Positions 29,868 to 37,304 of a stretch of 37,304 bases of DNA are shown piece after piece (within the stretch, counting starts at the first letter, position 1; every line of letters begins with the position of its first letter). The stretch comes from Bradyrhizobium diversitatis. GTDB lineage: Bacteria > Pseudomonadota > Alphaproteobacteria > Rhizobiales > Xanthobacteraceae. A program made the position numbers and the translations under genes. The stretch spans positions 1 to 37,304 of the forward strand of contig NZ_JACEGD010000051.1 in the NCBI RefSeq assembly GCF_016031635.1, read 5' to 3'. The notes below the pieces were generated by a model. The model saw nothing but the letters and a program-made list of their open reading frames with translations, did not search any database and had not been told where the DNA came from.

Positions 29868-30047
29868 ATGTCGCTCGGTCCCTACGCCTCCTTCATCGTG
29901 ACGTCCTATGCCGCGGCGGCCGCCGTGGTCGCGATCCTGATCGGCTGGATCGTGCTCGATTATCGCAGCCAGACGCAGCGCCTGCGCGAACTGGAGGAGC
30001 GCGGCATCACCCGCCGTTCAGGCCGCAGCGCGACGGAGCTGCGATGA
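29868..30047 (+). CDS. ccmD: Heme exporter protein CcmD
   Basis: This 59-residue single-span membrane protein stabilises the CcmABC-CcmE complex. It begins MSLGPYASFIVTSYAAAAAVVAILIGWIVLDYRSQTQRLRELEERGITRRS: a short N-terminus with the conserved aromatic-containing PYASF, one helix, then a basic cytoplasmic tail. I chose the ATG at 29868 over an in-frame TTG six bases earlier. It overlaps ccmG by four bases (ATGA). Confidence 0.92.
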   Translation: MSLGPYASFIVTSYAAAAAVVAILIGWIVLDYRSQTQRLRELEERGITRRSGRSATELR

Positions 30048-30637
30048 GCGATCAATCGACTTCCGCCCCGCCGCAGCGCCGCACCTTCCTGATGGTGCTG
30101 CCGCTGATCGCCTTCATCGGACTCGCGCTGCTGTTCTGGTTCCGGCTCGGCAGCGGCGATCCCTCGCGGATCCCCTCGGCGCTGATCGGTCGGCCGGCGC
30201 CGCAGACGGCGCTGCCGCCGCTGGAGGGATTGCAGGACAACGGCACCCAGGTGCCGGGGCTCGATCCCGCCGCGTTCAAGGGCAAGGTCAGCCTGGTCAA
30301 CGTCTGGGCGTCCTGGTGCGTGCCGTGCCATGACGAGGCGCCGCTCCTGACCGAGCTCGCCAAGGACAAGCGCTTCCAACTGGTCGGCATCAATTACAAG
30401 GACGCCGCCGACAATGCGCGCCGCTTCCTCGGCCGCTACGGCAACCCGTTCGGCCGCGTCGGCGTGGACGCGAACGGCCGCGCCTCGATCGAATGGGGCG
30501 TCTATGGCGTGCCGGAAACCTTCGTCGTCGGGCGCGAGGGCACCATCGTCTACAAGCTGGTGGGGCCGGTCACGCCGGACAATCTGCGGACGGTGCTGAT
30601 GCCGCAGATGGAGAAGGCGCTGAAGGCGGGATCGTAA
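30044..30637 (+). CDS. ccmG: Thiol:disulfide interchange protein CcmG/DsbE
   Basis: This 197-residue membrane-anchored thioredoxin reduces apocytochrome c cysteines before heme attachment. The N-terminal anchor is about residues 14-33 (TFLMVLPLIAFIGLALLFWF). The active site is WASWCVPCHDEAP with Cys92/Cys95. The DsbE-specific GINYKDAADNARRFLGRYGNPFGRVGVDANGRASIEWGVYGVPETFVV follows, including the cis-Pro in GVPET. Length is normal. It overlaps ccmD and is the last visible gene of the cluster. It is called cycY in older nomenclature. Confidence 0.95.
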   Translation: MSDQSTSAPPQRRTFLMVLPLIAFIGLALLFWFRLGSGDPSRIPSALIGRPAPQTALPPLEGLQDNGTQVPGLDPAAFKGKVSLVNVWASWCVPCHDEAPLLTELAKDKRFQLVGINYKDAADNARRFLGRYGNPFGRVGVDANGRASIEWGVYGVPETFVVGREGTIVYKLVGPVTPDNLRTVLMPQMEKALKAGS

Positions 30638-30641
30638 GGCA

Positions 30642-30772
30642 TCTCGTGCCCCGGACGCAGCGCAGCGATCCTTGATCGATGCGCTGCAGAGCCGGGGCCC
30701 ATGTCACCACGACGGCGCTGTTGGAGAGAGCACTGGGTCCCGGCTCGCGCTTCGCGCGTCCGGGACACGAGA
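30642..30772. repeat. Paired palindromic intergenic repeat, family B copy 3 (diverged)
   Basis: The outer arms TCTCGTGCCCCGGACGC and GCGTCCGGGACACGAGA are inverted. Inner hairpins are GCAGCGCAGCGATCC-like on the left and GGCTCGCGCTTCGCGCGTCC on the right. It resembles the copies at 13582 and 22388 but begins CTCGTGCC in place of GTCATTCC. It lies between the convergent ccmG and yciB genes. Confidence 0.7.
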
Positions 30773-30776
30773 TCAG

Positions 30777-31379
30777 CTACCCCTTGCTCACATCCCCCGC
30801 CTCCGCCTCGCTGGTCTCCAGCGATACCGGCGCGAGGTGGTAGCGCTTGGTCAGCGGCATCTGGGCGATGGCGAAGATCATCGTGATGGGCGTCACGCCG
30901 AACACCTTGAAGTTCACCCAGAAGTCGGTGCTCTGGGTGCGCCAGACGATCTCGTTCAGCACGGCCATGCCGGCGAAGAACAACGCCCAGCGCAGCGTGA
31001 GGATGCGCCAGCCCTGCGGGGTCAGGTTGAATACCTGGTCGAACATCACGGCGATGAAGGAGCGGCCGAACAACAGGCCGCCGCCGAGGATCGCGGCGAA
31101 CAGGCCGTAGATGATGGTCGGCTTGACCTTGATGAAGGTCTCGTCGTGCAGCACCAGGGTCAGCGTGCCGAACACCAATACGATCACGCCCGTCACGATC
31201 GCCATGATCGGGATGTGGCGCGTCACCACATAGGAGGCGACCATCGCCACCACGATCGCGACCATGAATGCGCCGGTCGCGGCGAACAGATTGAACTTCG
31301 CATTGACGAAGAAGAACACGAGCAGCGGACCGAGCTCGGTCGCGAGCTTGAACAGCGGATGCGGCTGGGACTTGTCCAT
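30777..31379 (-). CDS. yciB: Septation protein A homologue (YciB/IspZ family, inner membrane)
   Basis: This 200-residue polytopic protein has LATELGPLLVFFFVNAKFNLFAATGAFMVAIVVAMVASYV at the N-terminus, then VTGVIVLVFGTLTLVLHDETFIKVKPTIIYGLFAAILGGGLLF, WALFFAGMAVLNEIVWRTQSTDFWVNFKVFG and TMIFAIAQMPLTKRYHL. The ELGPLLVFF start and the FIKxKPTI motif are signatures of YciB/septation protein A. The family affects septation and envelope integrity; its molecular activity is unknown. It lies three bases downstream of ftsY and is probably co-transcribed with it. Confidence 0.93.
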   Translation of the reverse strand: MDKSQPHPLFKLATELGPLLVFFFVNAKFNLFAATGAFMVAIVVAMVASYVVTRHIPIMAIVTGVIVLVFGTLTLVLHDETFIKVKPTIIYGLFAAILGGGLLFGRSFIAVMFDQVFNLTPQGWRILTLRWALFFAGMAVLNEIVWRTQSTDFWVNFKVFGVTPITMIFAIAQMPLTKRYHLAPVSLETSEAEAGDVSKG

Positions 31380-31382
31380 TCT

Positions 31383-32330
31383 TCAGCTCTCGATTCCGGC
31401 GATGGCGCGGGCGAAGTCACGCGCGGTGAACGGCGCGAGATCGTCGACGCCTTCGCCGACGCCGATGAAGTGCACCGGCAGTTTGAATTTCTCCGCGAGC
31501 GCCACCAGGATGCCGCCGCGCGCCGTGCCGTCGAGCTTGGTCATCACGAGGCCGGTGACCCCTGCGGTGCGATGGAAGGCCTCGACCTGCGACAGCGCGT
31601 TCTGGCCGACGGTGGCGTCCAGCACCAGCAGCACCGCGTGCGGCGCGGTTGCGTCCACCTTGCGGATGACGCGCACGACCTTTTCGAGCTCGTTCATCAG
31701 CTCGGCCTTGTTCTGCAGGCGGCCGGCGGTGTCGATCAGGAGCACGTCGATGTTCTGCTCCTTCGCCGCCGTCAGCGCGTTGAAGGCGAGGCTGGCCGAA
31801 TCAGAGCCCTGCGCACCTGATATGACGGGCGTCTTCGTCCGCTCGCCCCAGACCTTGAGCTGCTCGATCGCCGCCGCGCGAAACGTGTCGCCGGCGGCCA
31901 GCATCACCTTGCGGCCCTCGGACGCGAATTTCTGCGAGAGCTTTCCGATCGTGGTGGTCTTGCCGGAGCCGTTGACGCCGACGACGAGAATGACGAACGG
32001 CTTCTTGCCAACATCGATCTCGAGTGGCTTCGCGACCGGCGCCAGCACCTTCTCGACCTCGGTCGCGACGACGTCCTTGACCTCGTCGGCCGAGATCGCC
32101 TTGTCATACCGCCCCGTGCCGACCGCGTCCGCGATCCGGACCGCGACCTGCGTGCCGAGGTCGGCGCGCAAGAGCACGTCCTCGATGTCGTCGAGCATGG
32201 CGCGGTCGAGCTTGCGCTTGGTGACGAGGTCGGCGACCGCGGTCCCCAGCGAGGACGACGTGCGCTTCAGCCCGTTGGACAGGCGGCGCCACCAGCTCAG
32301 CTTGGGGGTCTCGGAAGTGGTATCGTTCAT
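31383..32330 (-). CDS. ftsY: Signal recognition particle receptor FtsY
   Basis: This 315-residue SRP GTPase receives ribosome-nascent chain complexes from Ffh at the membrane. The N-terminal A domain is very short (about 20 residues), as in many alphaproteobacteria. The helical N domain (about 20-100) includes LDRAMLDDIEDVLLRADLGTQVAVRI. G1 is GVNGSGKTT (118-126); then DTFRAAAIEQLKVW, DTAGRLQNKAELMNEL (G3), TKLDGTARGG (G4) and GVGEGVDDLAPFTARDFARAI. It precedes yciB by three bases and is divergent from the pseudouridine synthase gene. Confidence 0.96.
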   Translation of the reverse strand: MNDTTSETPKLSWWRRLSNGLKRTSSSLGTAVADLVTKRKLDRAMLDDIEDVLLRADLGTQVAVRIADAVGTGRYDKAISADEVKDVVATEVEKVLAPVAKPLEIDVGKKPFVILVVGVNGSGKTTTIGKLSQKFASEGRKVMLAAGDTFRAAAIEQLKVWGERTKTPVISGAQGSDSASLAFNALTAAKEQNIDVLLIDTAGRLQNKAELMNELEKVVRVIRKVDATAPHAVLLVLDATVGQNALSQVEAFHRTAGVTGLVMTKLDGTARGGILVALAEKFKLPVHFIGVGEGVDDLAPFTARDFARAIAGIES

Positions 32331-32368
32331 GGAGGCGTGTTAGCCGTTCCCGCTTCCAAACGAAAGTC

Positions 32369-33076
32369 TTGCAATTGCTCGATGTTCCCGAATTGACCGC
32401 TGACGAGATCTTGAGCCGCGTGCTCCATCGCGACGGGCTGATGCTGGTCATCGACAAGCCGGCCGGCCTGCCGGTGCATCGCGGCCCCAAGGGTGGGCCG
32501 AACCTCGAGGATTCCTTCGACGCGCTCCGCTTCGGCTTGCCGCGACCGCCGGTGCTGGCTCACCGGCTCGACAAGGACACTTCCGGCTGCCTCGTGCTCG
32601 GCCGCCATCGCAAGGCGACCGCGTCGCTCGGCCTGCTCTTCAAGCATGGCAAGATCGGCAAAACCTATTGGACCGTGGTCGAGGGCGGCCCCGCTGAAGA
32701 CGAAGGCACCATCGACATGCCGCTCGGCCGGCTCAATGCCGAGCGCGGGTGGTGGCAGAAGCCCGACCCGGAAGGGCAGAAGGCCATCACCAACTGGAAG
32801 GTGATGGGCCGGGGCGAGGGCCTGACCTGGCTCGCCATGGAACCCGTCACCGGCCGGACCCATCAATTGCGGGTGCACTCGGCCGCGACCGGCTGGCCGA
32901 TCTTCGGCGATAACATTTACGGCAACGGCCCGCGCTTCGGCGAGCCAAAGCTGCATCTGCATTCCCGCGAGATCGTGGTGCCAATCTCCCGGAACAAGGA
33001 TCCGGTCCGCGTCGTGGCGCCCGCCCCGCCCCACATGCACGAGAAGCTCAGGGCTTGCGGGTGGAATGGGGAATAG
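32369..33076 (+). CDS. RluA-family RNA pseudouridine synthase
   Basis: This enzyme of about 235 residues isomerises uridine in rRNA or tRNA. The catalytic Asp68 is in AHRLDKDTSGCLVLGR. Other family motifs are LMLVIDKPAGLPVHRGPKGG, GKTYWTVVEGG, TGRTHQLRVHSAATGWPIFGDNIYG and KLHLHSREIVVPI. There is no S4 domain, so the target cannot be assigned. No ATG fits the start: the frame opens with TTG at 32369, and a TTG at 32393 (TADEILSRVL) is an alternative. It is divergent from ftsY with 38 bp between starts. Confidence 0.88.
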   Translation: MQLLDVPELTADEILSRVLHRDGLMLVIDKPAGLPVHRGPKGGPNLEDSFDALRFGLPRPPVLAHRLDKDTSGCLVLGRHRKATASLGLLFKHGKIGKTYWTVVEGGPAEDEGTIDMPLGRLNAERGWWQKPDPEGQKAITNWKVMGRGEGLTWLAMEPVTGRTHQLRVHSAATGWPIFGDNIYGNGPRFGEPKLHLHSREIVVPISRNKDPVRVVAPAPPHMHEKLRACGWNGE

Positions 33077-33084
33077 GCGCTGTT

Positions 33085-33244
33085 CACCTCTCCCGCTTGC
33101 GGGAGAGGTCGCGCCCACCGGGTCGCGCCGAAGGCGCGCCCGATGACAGGCTCCGGCGCGGGTGAGGGCTCTCTCCTCTGGGGGATCGTCCCGTTGTGGA
33201 GACACCCTCTCCCCAGCCCTCCCCCGCAGGCGGGGGAGGGAGCG
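33085..33244. repeat. Paired palindromic intergenic repeat, family C copy 2
   Basis: The left hairpin CACCTCTCCCGCTTGCGGGA with AGAGGT and the right hairpin CCTCCCCCGCAGGCGGGGGA with GGGAG flank a middle with GCGCCGAAGGCGCGCCCGAT. It is related to the element at 28094-28264 in its CCTCCCCC-hairpin right end. It lies between two plus-strand genes. Confidence 0.75.
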
Positions 33245-33378
33245 CACCGCATTCGCAGCGGCATCTCGCTGCAACGACCGCGTCCCGGCCATGGTTTACG
33301 AAACCTTCAGCGCTCGCCTCTAATGATAACGGTTGCTTAGAACAAGCTTCCGTAACCGCTCAGGACGAGCCGCGCGCG

Positions 33379-34488
33379 ATGACCAAGGCCGGGCTATCGA
33401 TCATCGACGAGGTCGAATCTGCACTGCGGATCGGCTCGCCGGAAAAGGGCTTGGCGACAGCCCGGCGCGTCACCGAGCTGTTCCTCTCCTCCGCCGGCAA
33501 TTTCGACGACGAGCAGATCGCACTCTTCGACGACGTGCTCGAGCGCCTGATCGGCACCATCGAGCTGCGCGCCATCGCCGACATGGGCGCACGCATCGCG
33601 CTCGCCGAGATCAGCGCCCAGCTCGCGCCGGTCGCGCAGGCACCGCCGTCCGTGATCCGCCGCCTCGCCAGCAATGACGAGATCCGCATCGCCGGTCCCG
33701 TGCTGCAGGAATCCGCGCGCCTCGACGACGGCGAGCTGGTGAGGATCGCCTCCAGCAAGGGCGAGTCGCATCTGCTCGCGATCGCCGGCCGCTGGTGGCT
33801 GAAGGAGATCGTCACCGACGCGCTGCTGGCGCGCCGCTATCCCAGCGTGAGCCGGCGGCTCGCCGCCAATCCCGGCGCGCGCGTCTCCGGAGGCGGATTT
33901 GCCGTCATCGTCGGACAGGCCGAGAACGATCCGGAGCTCGCCGTCAGCGTCGGCGTTCGGGTCGATTTGCCATCGGATCTGCGCCGCCGATTGCTGCGCT
34001 CGGCGACGGACGCCGTGCGCGCCCGCCTGTTGTCGCGCGCGCCGCCGCATCTGTTCGAGGAAATCCGGAGCGCGATCGCGGCCGTCACCATCGGCGTCGA
34101 GCGCGAGATGTCCGGTGTCCGTGATTTCGAAGGCGCCAAGCGCGCCATCGCAGGTCTCAAGGCAACCGGCCAGCTTGACGAGGCGGCGTTGCTCGGCTTC
34201 GCCAGACAACGGCGCTATGAGGAGACGGTGGCGACCCTTGCGGCGCTATCCGGGTCGACGGTCGATGTGGTTCGCCCCCTGATGCAGAGCGTGCGGGAGG
34301 ACGGCCTGCTGGTGCCGTGCAAGGCCGCGCAGCTCAGCTGGGAGACGACAGGCGCCGTGCTCGAAAGCCGATTCGCGACGGGCGCGATGAAGCCGGCCGA
34401 TCTCGCCAGGGCGCAGAATCATTTTGCGGGAATGACGACGGAGGACGCGCGGCGCACGCTGCGGTTCTGGCAGGTGCGGGCGTCGTAG
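33379..34488 (+). CDS. DUF2336 family protein
   Basis: This 369-residue protein has no signal peptide. It begins MTKAGLSIIDEVESALRIGSPEKGLATARRVTELFLSSAGNFDDEQIALFDDVLERLIGTIELRAIADMGARIA, the DUF2336 start. Repeated helical units follow with LASNDEIRIAGPVLQESARLDDGELVRIASSKGESHLLAIAGR, which resembles HEAT-like repeats. The C-terminal half (about 200-369) has no recognisable catalytic motif. The family is common in Alphaproteobacteria and uncharacterised. The open frame extends 61 codons upstream into the repeat at 33085-33244, but that part is Pro/Gly-rich and not family-like, so the ATG at 33379 is preferred. Confidence 0.87.
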   Translation: MTKAGLSIIDEVESALRIGSPEKGLATARRVTELFLSSAGNFDDEQIALFDDVLERLIGTIELRAIADMGARIALAEISAQLAPVAQAPPSVIRRLASNDEIRIAGPVLQESARLDDGELVRIASSKGESHLLAIAGRWWLKEIVTDALLARRYPSVSRRLAANPGARVSGGGFAVIVGQAENDPELAVSVGVRVDLPSDLRRRLLRSATDAVRARLLSRAPPHLFEEIRSAIAAVTIGVEREMSGVRDFEGAKRAIAGLKATGQLDEAALLGFARQRRYEETVATLAALSGSTVDVVRPLMQSVREDGLLVPCKAAQLSWETTGAVLESRFATGAMKPADLARAQNHFAGMTTEDARRTLRFWQVRAS

Positions 34489-34527
34489 GAACGCGCGTTG
34501 CAGTCACGGCGTATCCACACCCTCGGT

Positions 34528-34686
34528 GTCGTCCCTGCCTAGTGCGCAATTGCGCACGGGGCGCAGGGACCCATAGCCACAGGGAGAAGTTTGGCGACGG
34601 CCGTCAGTCGCTCAGCTTGATTGGGACGAGCACCGCGCGCAACCGATAGATCACGCGGTATGGGTCTCTGCGTTCGCAGGGACGAC
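34528..34686. repeat. Palindromic intergenic repeat, family E
   Basis: The outer arms GTCGTCCCTGC and GCAGGGACGAC are inverted, with CAGGGACCCATA / TATGGGTCTCTG inside. The phrase ACAGGGAGAAGTTTGGCGAC is a hallmark of a repeat I recall in many Bradyrhizobium intergenic regions. Within the left arm lies a perfect 16-bp palindrome GTGCGCAATTGCGCAC (34542-34557). It lies between the convergent DUF2336 and mtaB genes. Confidence 0.8.
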
Positions 34687-34723
34687 GTCGCGGATAAAGC
34701 GTGGCGCACTTACGACAGCGCGG

Positions 34724-35977
34724 TTACGCGGTCAGCCGCTCGCCATCACTGCCGGCGATCCTGAGCCGCACGATGCTTCCGACCCGCTCGCCCGCAACAG
34801 CCACCGGCAGATAATGCTCCGTGCGGCCCTGCCCGTCACGCTCGATCAGCACATCGCGCGTTGCGCCGATTTCGGCCTGCAGCCGCTGCCGCAACGCCGC
34901 TTCGCCAGCGGCCCGCAGCCGCTTTGCGCGCTCCTTGATCGCACCGCCCGCAACCTGCGGCATCCGCGCCGCCGGCGTGCCGGGCCGCGGCGAATAGGGA
35001 AAGACGTGCAGGAACGTCAGGTCGCATTCCTCGACGAGGTCGAGCGAGCGCGAGAACATCTCCTCCGTCTCGGTCGGAAAGCCCGCGATGATATCGGCGC
35101 CGAAGGCGATGTCCGGGCGTAGACGGCGAACCTGGTCGCAGAACGCGATCGCATCCTGCCGCGAATGCCGCCGTTTCATGCGCTTCAGGATCATGTCGTC
35201 GCCCGATTGCAGCGACAGATGCAGGTGCGGCATCAGCCGCGAATCGTCGGCGATGGCGTCGAGCAGATCGCTGTCGGCCTCGATCGAATCGATCGAGGAG
35301 ATGCGCAGGCGCTTCAGCTCCGGCACATGCCGCAAGATCTGCCTGGTCAGCATGCCGAGCTTCGGCGCTCCCGGCAGATCGGTGCCGTAGCTGGTGAGGT
35401 CGACGCCGGTCAGCACGATCTCGGCATGACCACGCTCGACCAGTGTCCGGACCTGTTCCACCACGGAACCCATCGGCACCGAGCGCGAATTGCCGCGGCC
35501 GAACGGGATGATGCAGAAGGTGCAGCGATGGTCGCAGCCGTTCTGCACCTGCACGAACACACGCGGCAGGCCGCTCGCATAGCCGTCGACGAGGTGCGGC
35601 GCCATCTCCCTGACGGCCATGATGTCGCTGACGGCGATCTTCTCGCCGGCGCCGACGTCGAACGCCGCCTGCGTCGCGCTCCACGCTTCGCCGCGCATCT
35701 TGTCGTCATTGCCGACGACACGGTCGACCTCGGCCATGTCGGCGAACATCGCAGCTTGCGTCTGCGCGGCACAGCCGGTGACGACGATGCGCGCACCGGG
35801 CCGCTCGCGCTTCAATTTGCGGATCGACTGGCGCGCCTGCGCCACCGCCTCGTTGGTGACGGCGCAGCTGTTGATGACGATGGTGTCGGAAAGGCCTGCG
35901 CCCTCCGCCTTGCTGCGGATCACCTCGGCCTCGAAGGCGTTGAGGCGGCAGCCGAAGGTGACGACCTCGACGCCCAT
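34724..35977 (-). CDS. mtaB: tRNA t6A37 methylthiotransferase MtaB
   Basis: This 417-residue radical-SAM methylthiotransferase converts t6A37 to ms2t6A37 in tRNA. The N-terminal cluster ligands are Cys10 (VTFGCRLNAFEAE), Cys38 (INSCAVTNEA) and Cys69 (VTGCAAQTQ). The radical-SAM triad is Cys148, Cys152 and Cys155 in NGCDHRCTFCIIPFGRG. Further motifs are EIVLTGVDLTSYGTDLPG and HLHLSLQSGDDMILKRMKRRHSR. The C-terminal TRAM region (about 355-417) is short. The TFGCRLN start favours MtaB over MiaB or RimO. The ATG overlaps the dapF stop by one base (TGATG), so translation is coupled to dapF. Confidence 0.93.
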   Translation of the reverse strand: MGVEVVTFGCRLNAFEAEVIRSKAEGAGLSDTIVINSCAVTNEAVAQARQSIRKLKRERPGARIVVTGCAAQTQAAMFADMAEVDRVVGNDDKMRGEAWSATQAAFDVGAGEKIAVSDIMAVREMAPHLVDGYASGLPRVFVQVQNGCDHRCTFCIIPFGRGNSRSVPMGSVVEQVRTLVERGHAEIVLTGVDLTSYGTDLPGAPKLGMLTRQILRHVPELKRLRISSIDSIEADSDLLDAIADDSRLMPHLHLSLQSGDDMILKRMKRRHSRQDAIAFCDQVRRLRPDIAFGADIIAGFPTETEEMFSRSLDLVEECDLTFLHVFPYSPRPGTPAARMPQVAGGAIKERAKRLRAAGEAALRQRLQAEIGATRDVLIERDGQGRTEHYLPVAVAGERVGSIVRLRIAGSDGERLTA

Positions 35978-36852
35978 CACGTGACAGGCGCGAACAGCGC
36001 CGGATCAAAACGGCCCTCATATTCGAAGGTCGCGGTGCCCGTCATCAGCACGTGATCGTCGCGCTCGCGCCATTCGATGCCGAGCTTGCCGCCGGGCAGC
36101 GTGATCTCGACCTTGCGCTCGGCGCGCTTCAGCCGCGCGGCGGCAACCGCCGTGGCACAGGCCGCCGAACCGCACGCCCTGGTCAGGCCGGCACCGCGTT
36201 CCCAGGTGCGGATCGTGATGTGCTTGTCATCGACGATATGGGCGAGCGTGATGTTGGCGCGCTCGGGGAAGATCGGATGGTTTTCCAGCAGCGGACCGAA
36301 GCGTTCGAGGTCATAGGCGTTGACGTCCTCGACCCAGAACACCGCATGCGGATTGCCCATGCTCACCACGGAGGGCGAATGCAGGATCGGATTGTCGATC
36401 GGGCCGATCTGCAATTCGATGTAGCGGGTGTCGCGAAACTCTTCCGCCAGCGGAATGTCCTGCCAGCCGAACTTCGGCACACCCATATCCACAGTGTAGA
36501 GATCGGCTGCCGGGCCCTGCCAGGCATTGAGCAGGCCGGCAGCCGTCTCGAAGGTCGCGGCGGTCTGCCCGGTCTTCTCGAAGATGCGCCGCACCACACA
36601 GCGCATGCCGTTGCCGCAGGCGCCAGCCTCCGAGCCGTCATTGTTGTAGATGCGGATGAAGGCCTCGGTGCCGTCCAGCCGCGGCTTCTGCAGCACCATG
36701 AGCTGGTCATAGGCGATGCCGCCTTGCGCAGACGCCACCGCCCGCGCATCGTCCGGCGTCACCCGGCCTGCGGAATCGCGCATGTCGACAACGACGATCT
36801 CGTTGCCGATGCCGTTCATCTTGGCAAATGCGTGGTTGGCCAGCGCGCTCAT
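35977..36852 (-). CDS. dapF: Diaminopimelate epimerase
   Basis: This 291-residue cofactor-independent epimerase converts LL- to meso-diaminopimelate for lysine and peptidoglycan synthesis. The two catalytic cysteines are Cys79 in NDGSEAGACGNGMRCV and Cys227 in GLTRACGSAACATAVAA. The start FAKMNGIGNEIVVVDMR is the family start, and VSMGNPHAVFWV and TWERGAGLTRACG are further signatures. Length is normal. It is followed by mtaB with a one-base overlap. The 247 bp upstream carry a palindrome and tandem repeats that belong more naturally to the divergent gene at 37100. Confidence 0.95.
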   Translation of the reverse strand: MSALANHAFAKMNGIGNEIVVVDMRDSAGRVTPDDARAVASAQGGIAYDQLMVLQKPRLDGTEAFIRIYNNDGSEAGACGNGMRCVVRRIFEKTGQTAATFETAAGLLNAWQGPAADLYTVDMGVPKFGWQDIPLAEEFRDTRYIELQIGPIDNPILHSPSVVSMGNPHAVFWVEDVNAYDLERFGPLLENHPIFPERANITLAHIVDDKHITIRTWERGAGLTRACGSAACATAVAAARLKRAERKVEITLPGGKLGIEWRERDDHVLMTGTATFEYEGRFDPALFAPVT

Positions 36853-36999
36853 GAAAATTCCCGAATTTCGCCCGCCTTATATGGCGATCCTTGCCGGCTT
36901 GGCCAGTGATTTGCGGCCGCGAACCAGGACATCGGCCAAGGTGCCTGCCATGACGCATCTGTCATGGGACGAATTCGGAGCTCGCGTGTTAGAACGGCG

Positions 37000-37015
37000 C
37001 GGTTCGCGCGAACCG
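37000..37015 (+). promoter_or_regulatory. Perfect 16-bp palindrome upstream of the gene at 37100
   Basis: CGGTTCGCGCGAACCG is a perfect palindrome 85 bp before the start codon and about 150 bp upstream of the divergent dapF. It is a plausible operator, but I do not recognise the binding protein. Confidence 0.4.
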
Positions 37016-37034
37016 GGACGCGCGGCCAGGTTGA

Positions 37035-37088
37035 GGCCTTGGTGGGTAAGGCCTTGATGAATTTGGGCCTTGGTAAATCCAGGCCTTG
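37035..37088 (+). repeat. Degenerate 16-bp tandem repeat with four phased GGCCTTG words
   Basis: GGCCTTG occurs at 37035, 37050, 37066 and 37082, with spacings of 15, 16 and 16 bp. The last copy runs into the purine-rich ribosome site (GGGGAGA) of the gene at 37100. The intervening bases are partly conserved (GTGGGTAA, ATGAATTTG, GTAAATCCA). Confidence 0.75.
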
Positions 37089-37099
37089 GGGAGAATAGA

Positions 37100-37304
37100 A
37101 TGACCAGTTTTCGTCGTCTCGCTCTGGCCGCGCTGATCCCGGCGGCCATGTCGATTGGCCTGTCCGGGGCTCCGGCACAGACACCCGGCCCGGCACCGGC
37201 CGCGTCGGCAAGCCCCTCGCCTGCGCCGTCGGCGGCACCCGCCCCAGCCGCAAGCGCTGCGCCAGCTCCGGCGGCAAGCCCGTCGCCGGCGGCCAGCGCT
37301 TCAC
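37100..37304 (+). CDS. Secreted Ala/Pro/Ser-rich protein, N-terminal part only
   Basis: The ATG has GGGGAGA at a suitable distance. Sixty-eight residues are visible: a signal peptide MTSFRRLALAALIPAAMS with a cleavage region near GAPAQ (residues 23-27), then a low-complexity tract of Ala, Pro and Ser (PAPAASASPSPAPSAAPAP and similar) to the window edge. Such a tract precedes the membrane domain in some ExbB/TolQ-like proteins and also occurs in many periplasmic proteins of this group, so the family cannot be decided here. The gene is divergent from dapF. Confidence 0.65.
   Translation, partial: MTSFRRLALAALIPAAMSIGLSGAPAQTPGPAPAASASPSPAPSAAPAPAASAAPAPAASPSPAASAS

Overview
This window is high-GC chromosomal DNA from an alphaproteobacterium, most likely Bradyrhizobium or a close relative (Nitrobacteraceae). 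The taxon is inferred from gene order (aconitase divergent from the cytochrome c maturation genes; mdh-sucCD-sucAB-lpd in one block), from the protein sequences, and from many paired palindromic intergenic repeats of types I associate with Bradyrhizobium genomes. Almost everything is core chromosome. I see no prophage, transposase, integron or CRISPR array.

Layout. 1-2850: the 5' part of priA (minus), xerC (plus), a DUF4337 membrane protein (plus) and a small unknown membrane protein (minus). 2884-14966, all minus strand and read right to left: zapE, mdh, sucC, a DUF1579 protein, sucD, sucA, sucB, a short-chain dehydrogenase and lpdA. This block encodes malate dehydrogenase, succinyl-CoA synthetase and the whole 2-oxoglutarate dehydrogenase complex, so most of the second half of the TCA cycle, with two uncharacterised riders. 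15099-17159: a vapBC toxin-antitoxin pair whose toxin gene runs into the opposing RNA 2',3'-cyclic phosphodiesterase gene (thpR), then tesA. 17215-20504: ybbA/ybbP-like ABC transporter genes divergent from tesA, the arrangement known from E. coli. 20774-24247: a Bax inhibitor-1 family membrane protein, a GNAT acetyltransferase, DUF2794, a candidate structured small RNA and a DUF1223 protein. 24481-30637: acnA (minus) divergent from ccmA-ccmB-ccmC-ccmD-ccmG (plus), with an Irr-type iron control element candidate between them. 30777-36852: yciB and ftsY (minus), a pseudouridine synthase and a DUF2336 protein (plus), and dapF-mtaB (minus, overlapping by one base). The window ends in the first 68 codons of a secreted Ala/Pro-rich protein preceded by a phased 16-bp repeat.

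How the parts fit. The mdh/suc/lpd block and acnA are central carbon metabolism. acnA (an iron-sulfur enzyme) and the ccm genes (heme attachment to c-type cytochromes) share an intergenic region with a near-consensus iron control element, so iron or heme status may be sensed there. An FNR/FixK-like box lies before ccmC.

The least explained items are the candidate small RNA at 23130-23246 (28 base pairs of long hairpin whose G.U pairs favour the plus strand, then a strong intrinsic terminator), the iron-box candidate at 27316-27332, the repeat and palindrome array at 37000-37088, and the run-on vapC. Ten intergenic repeat elements in five families are described separately.
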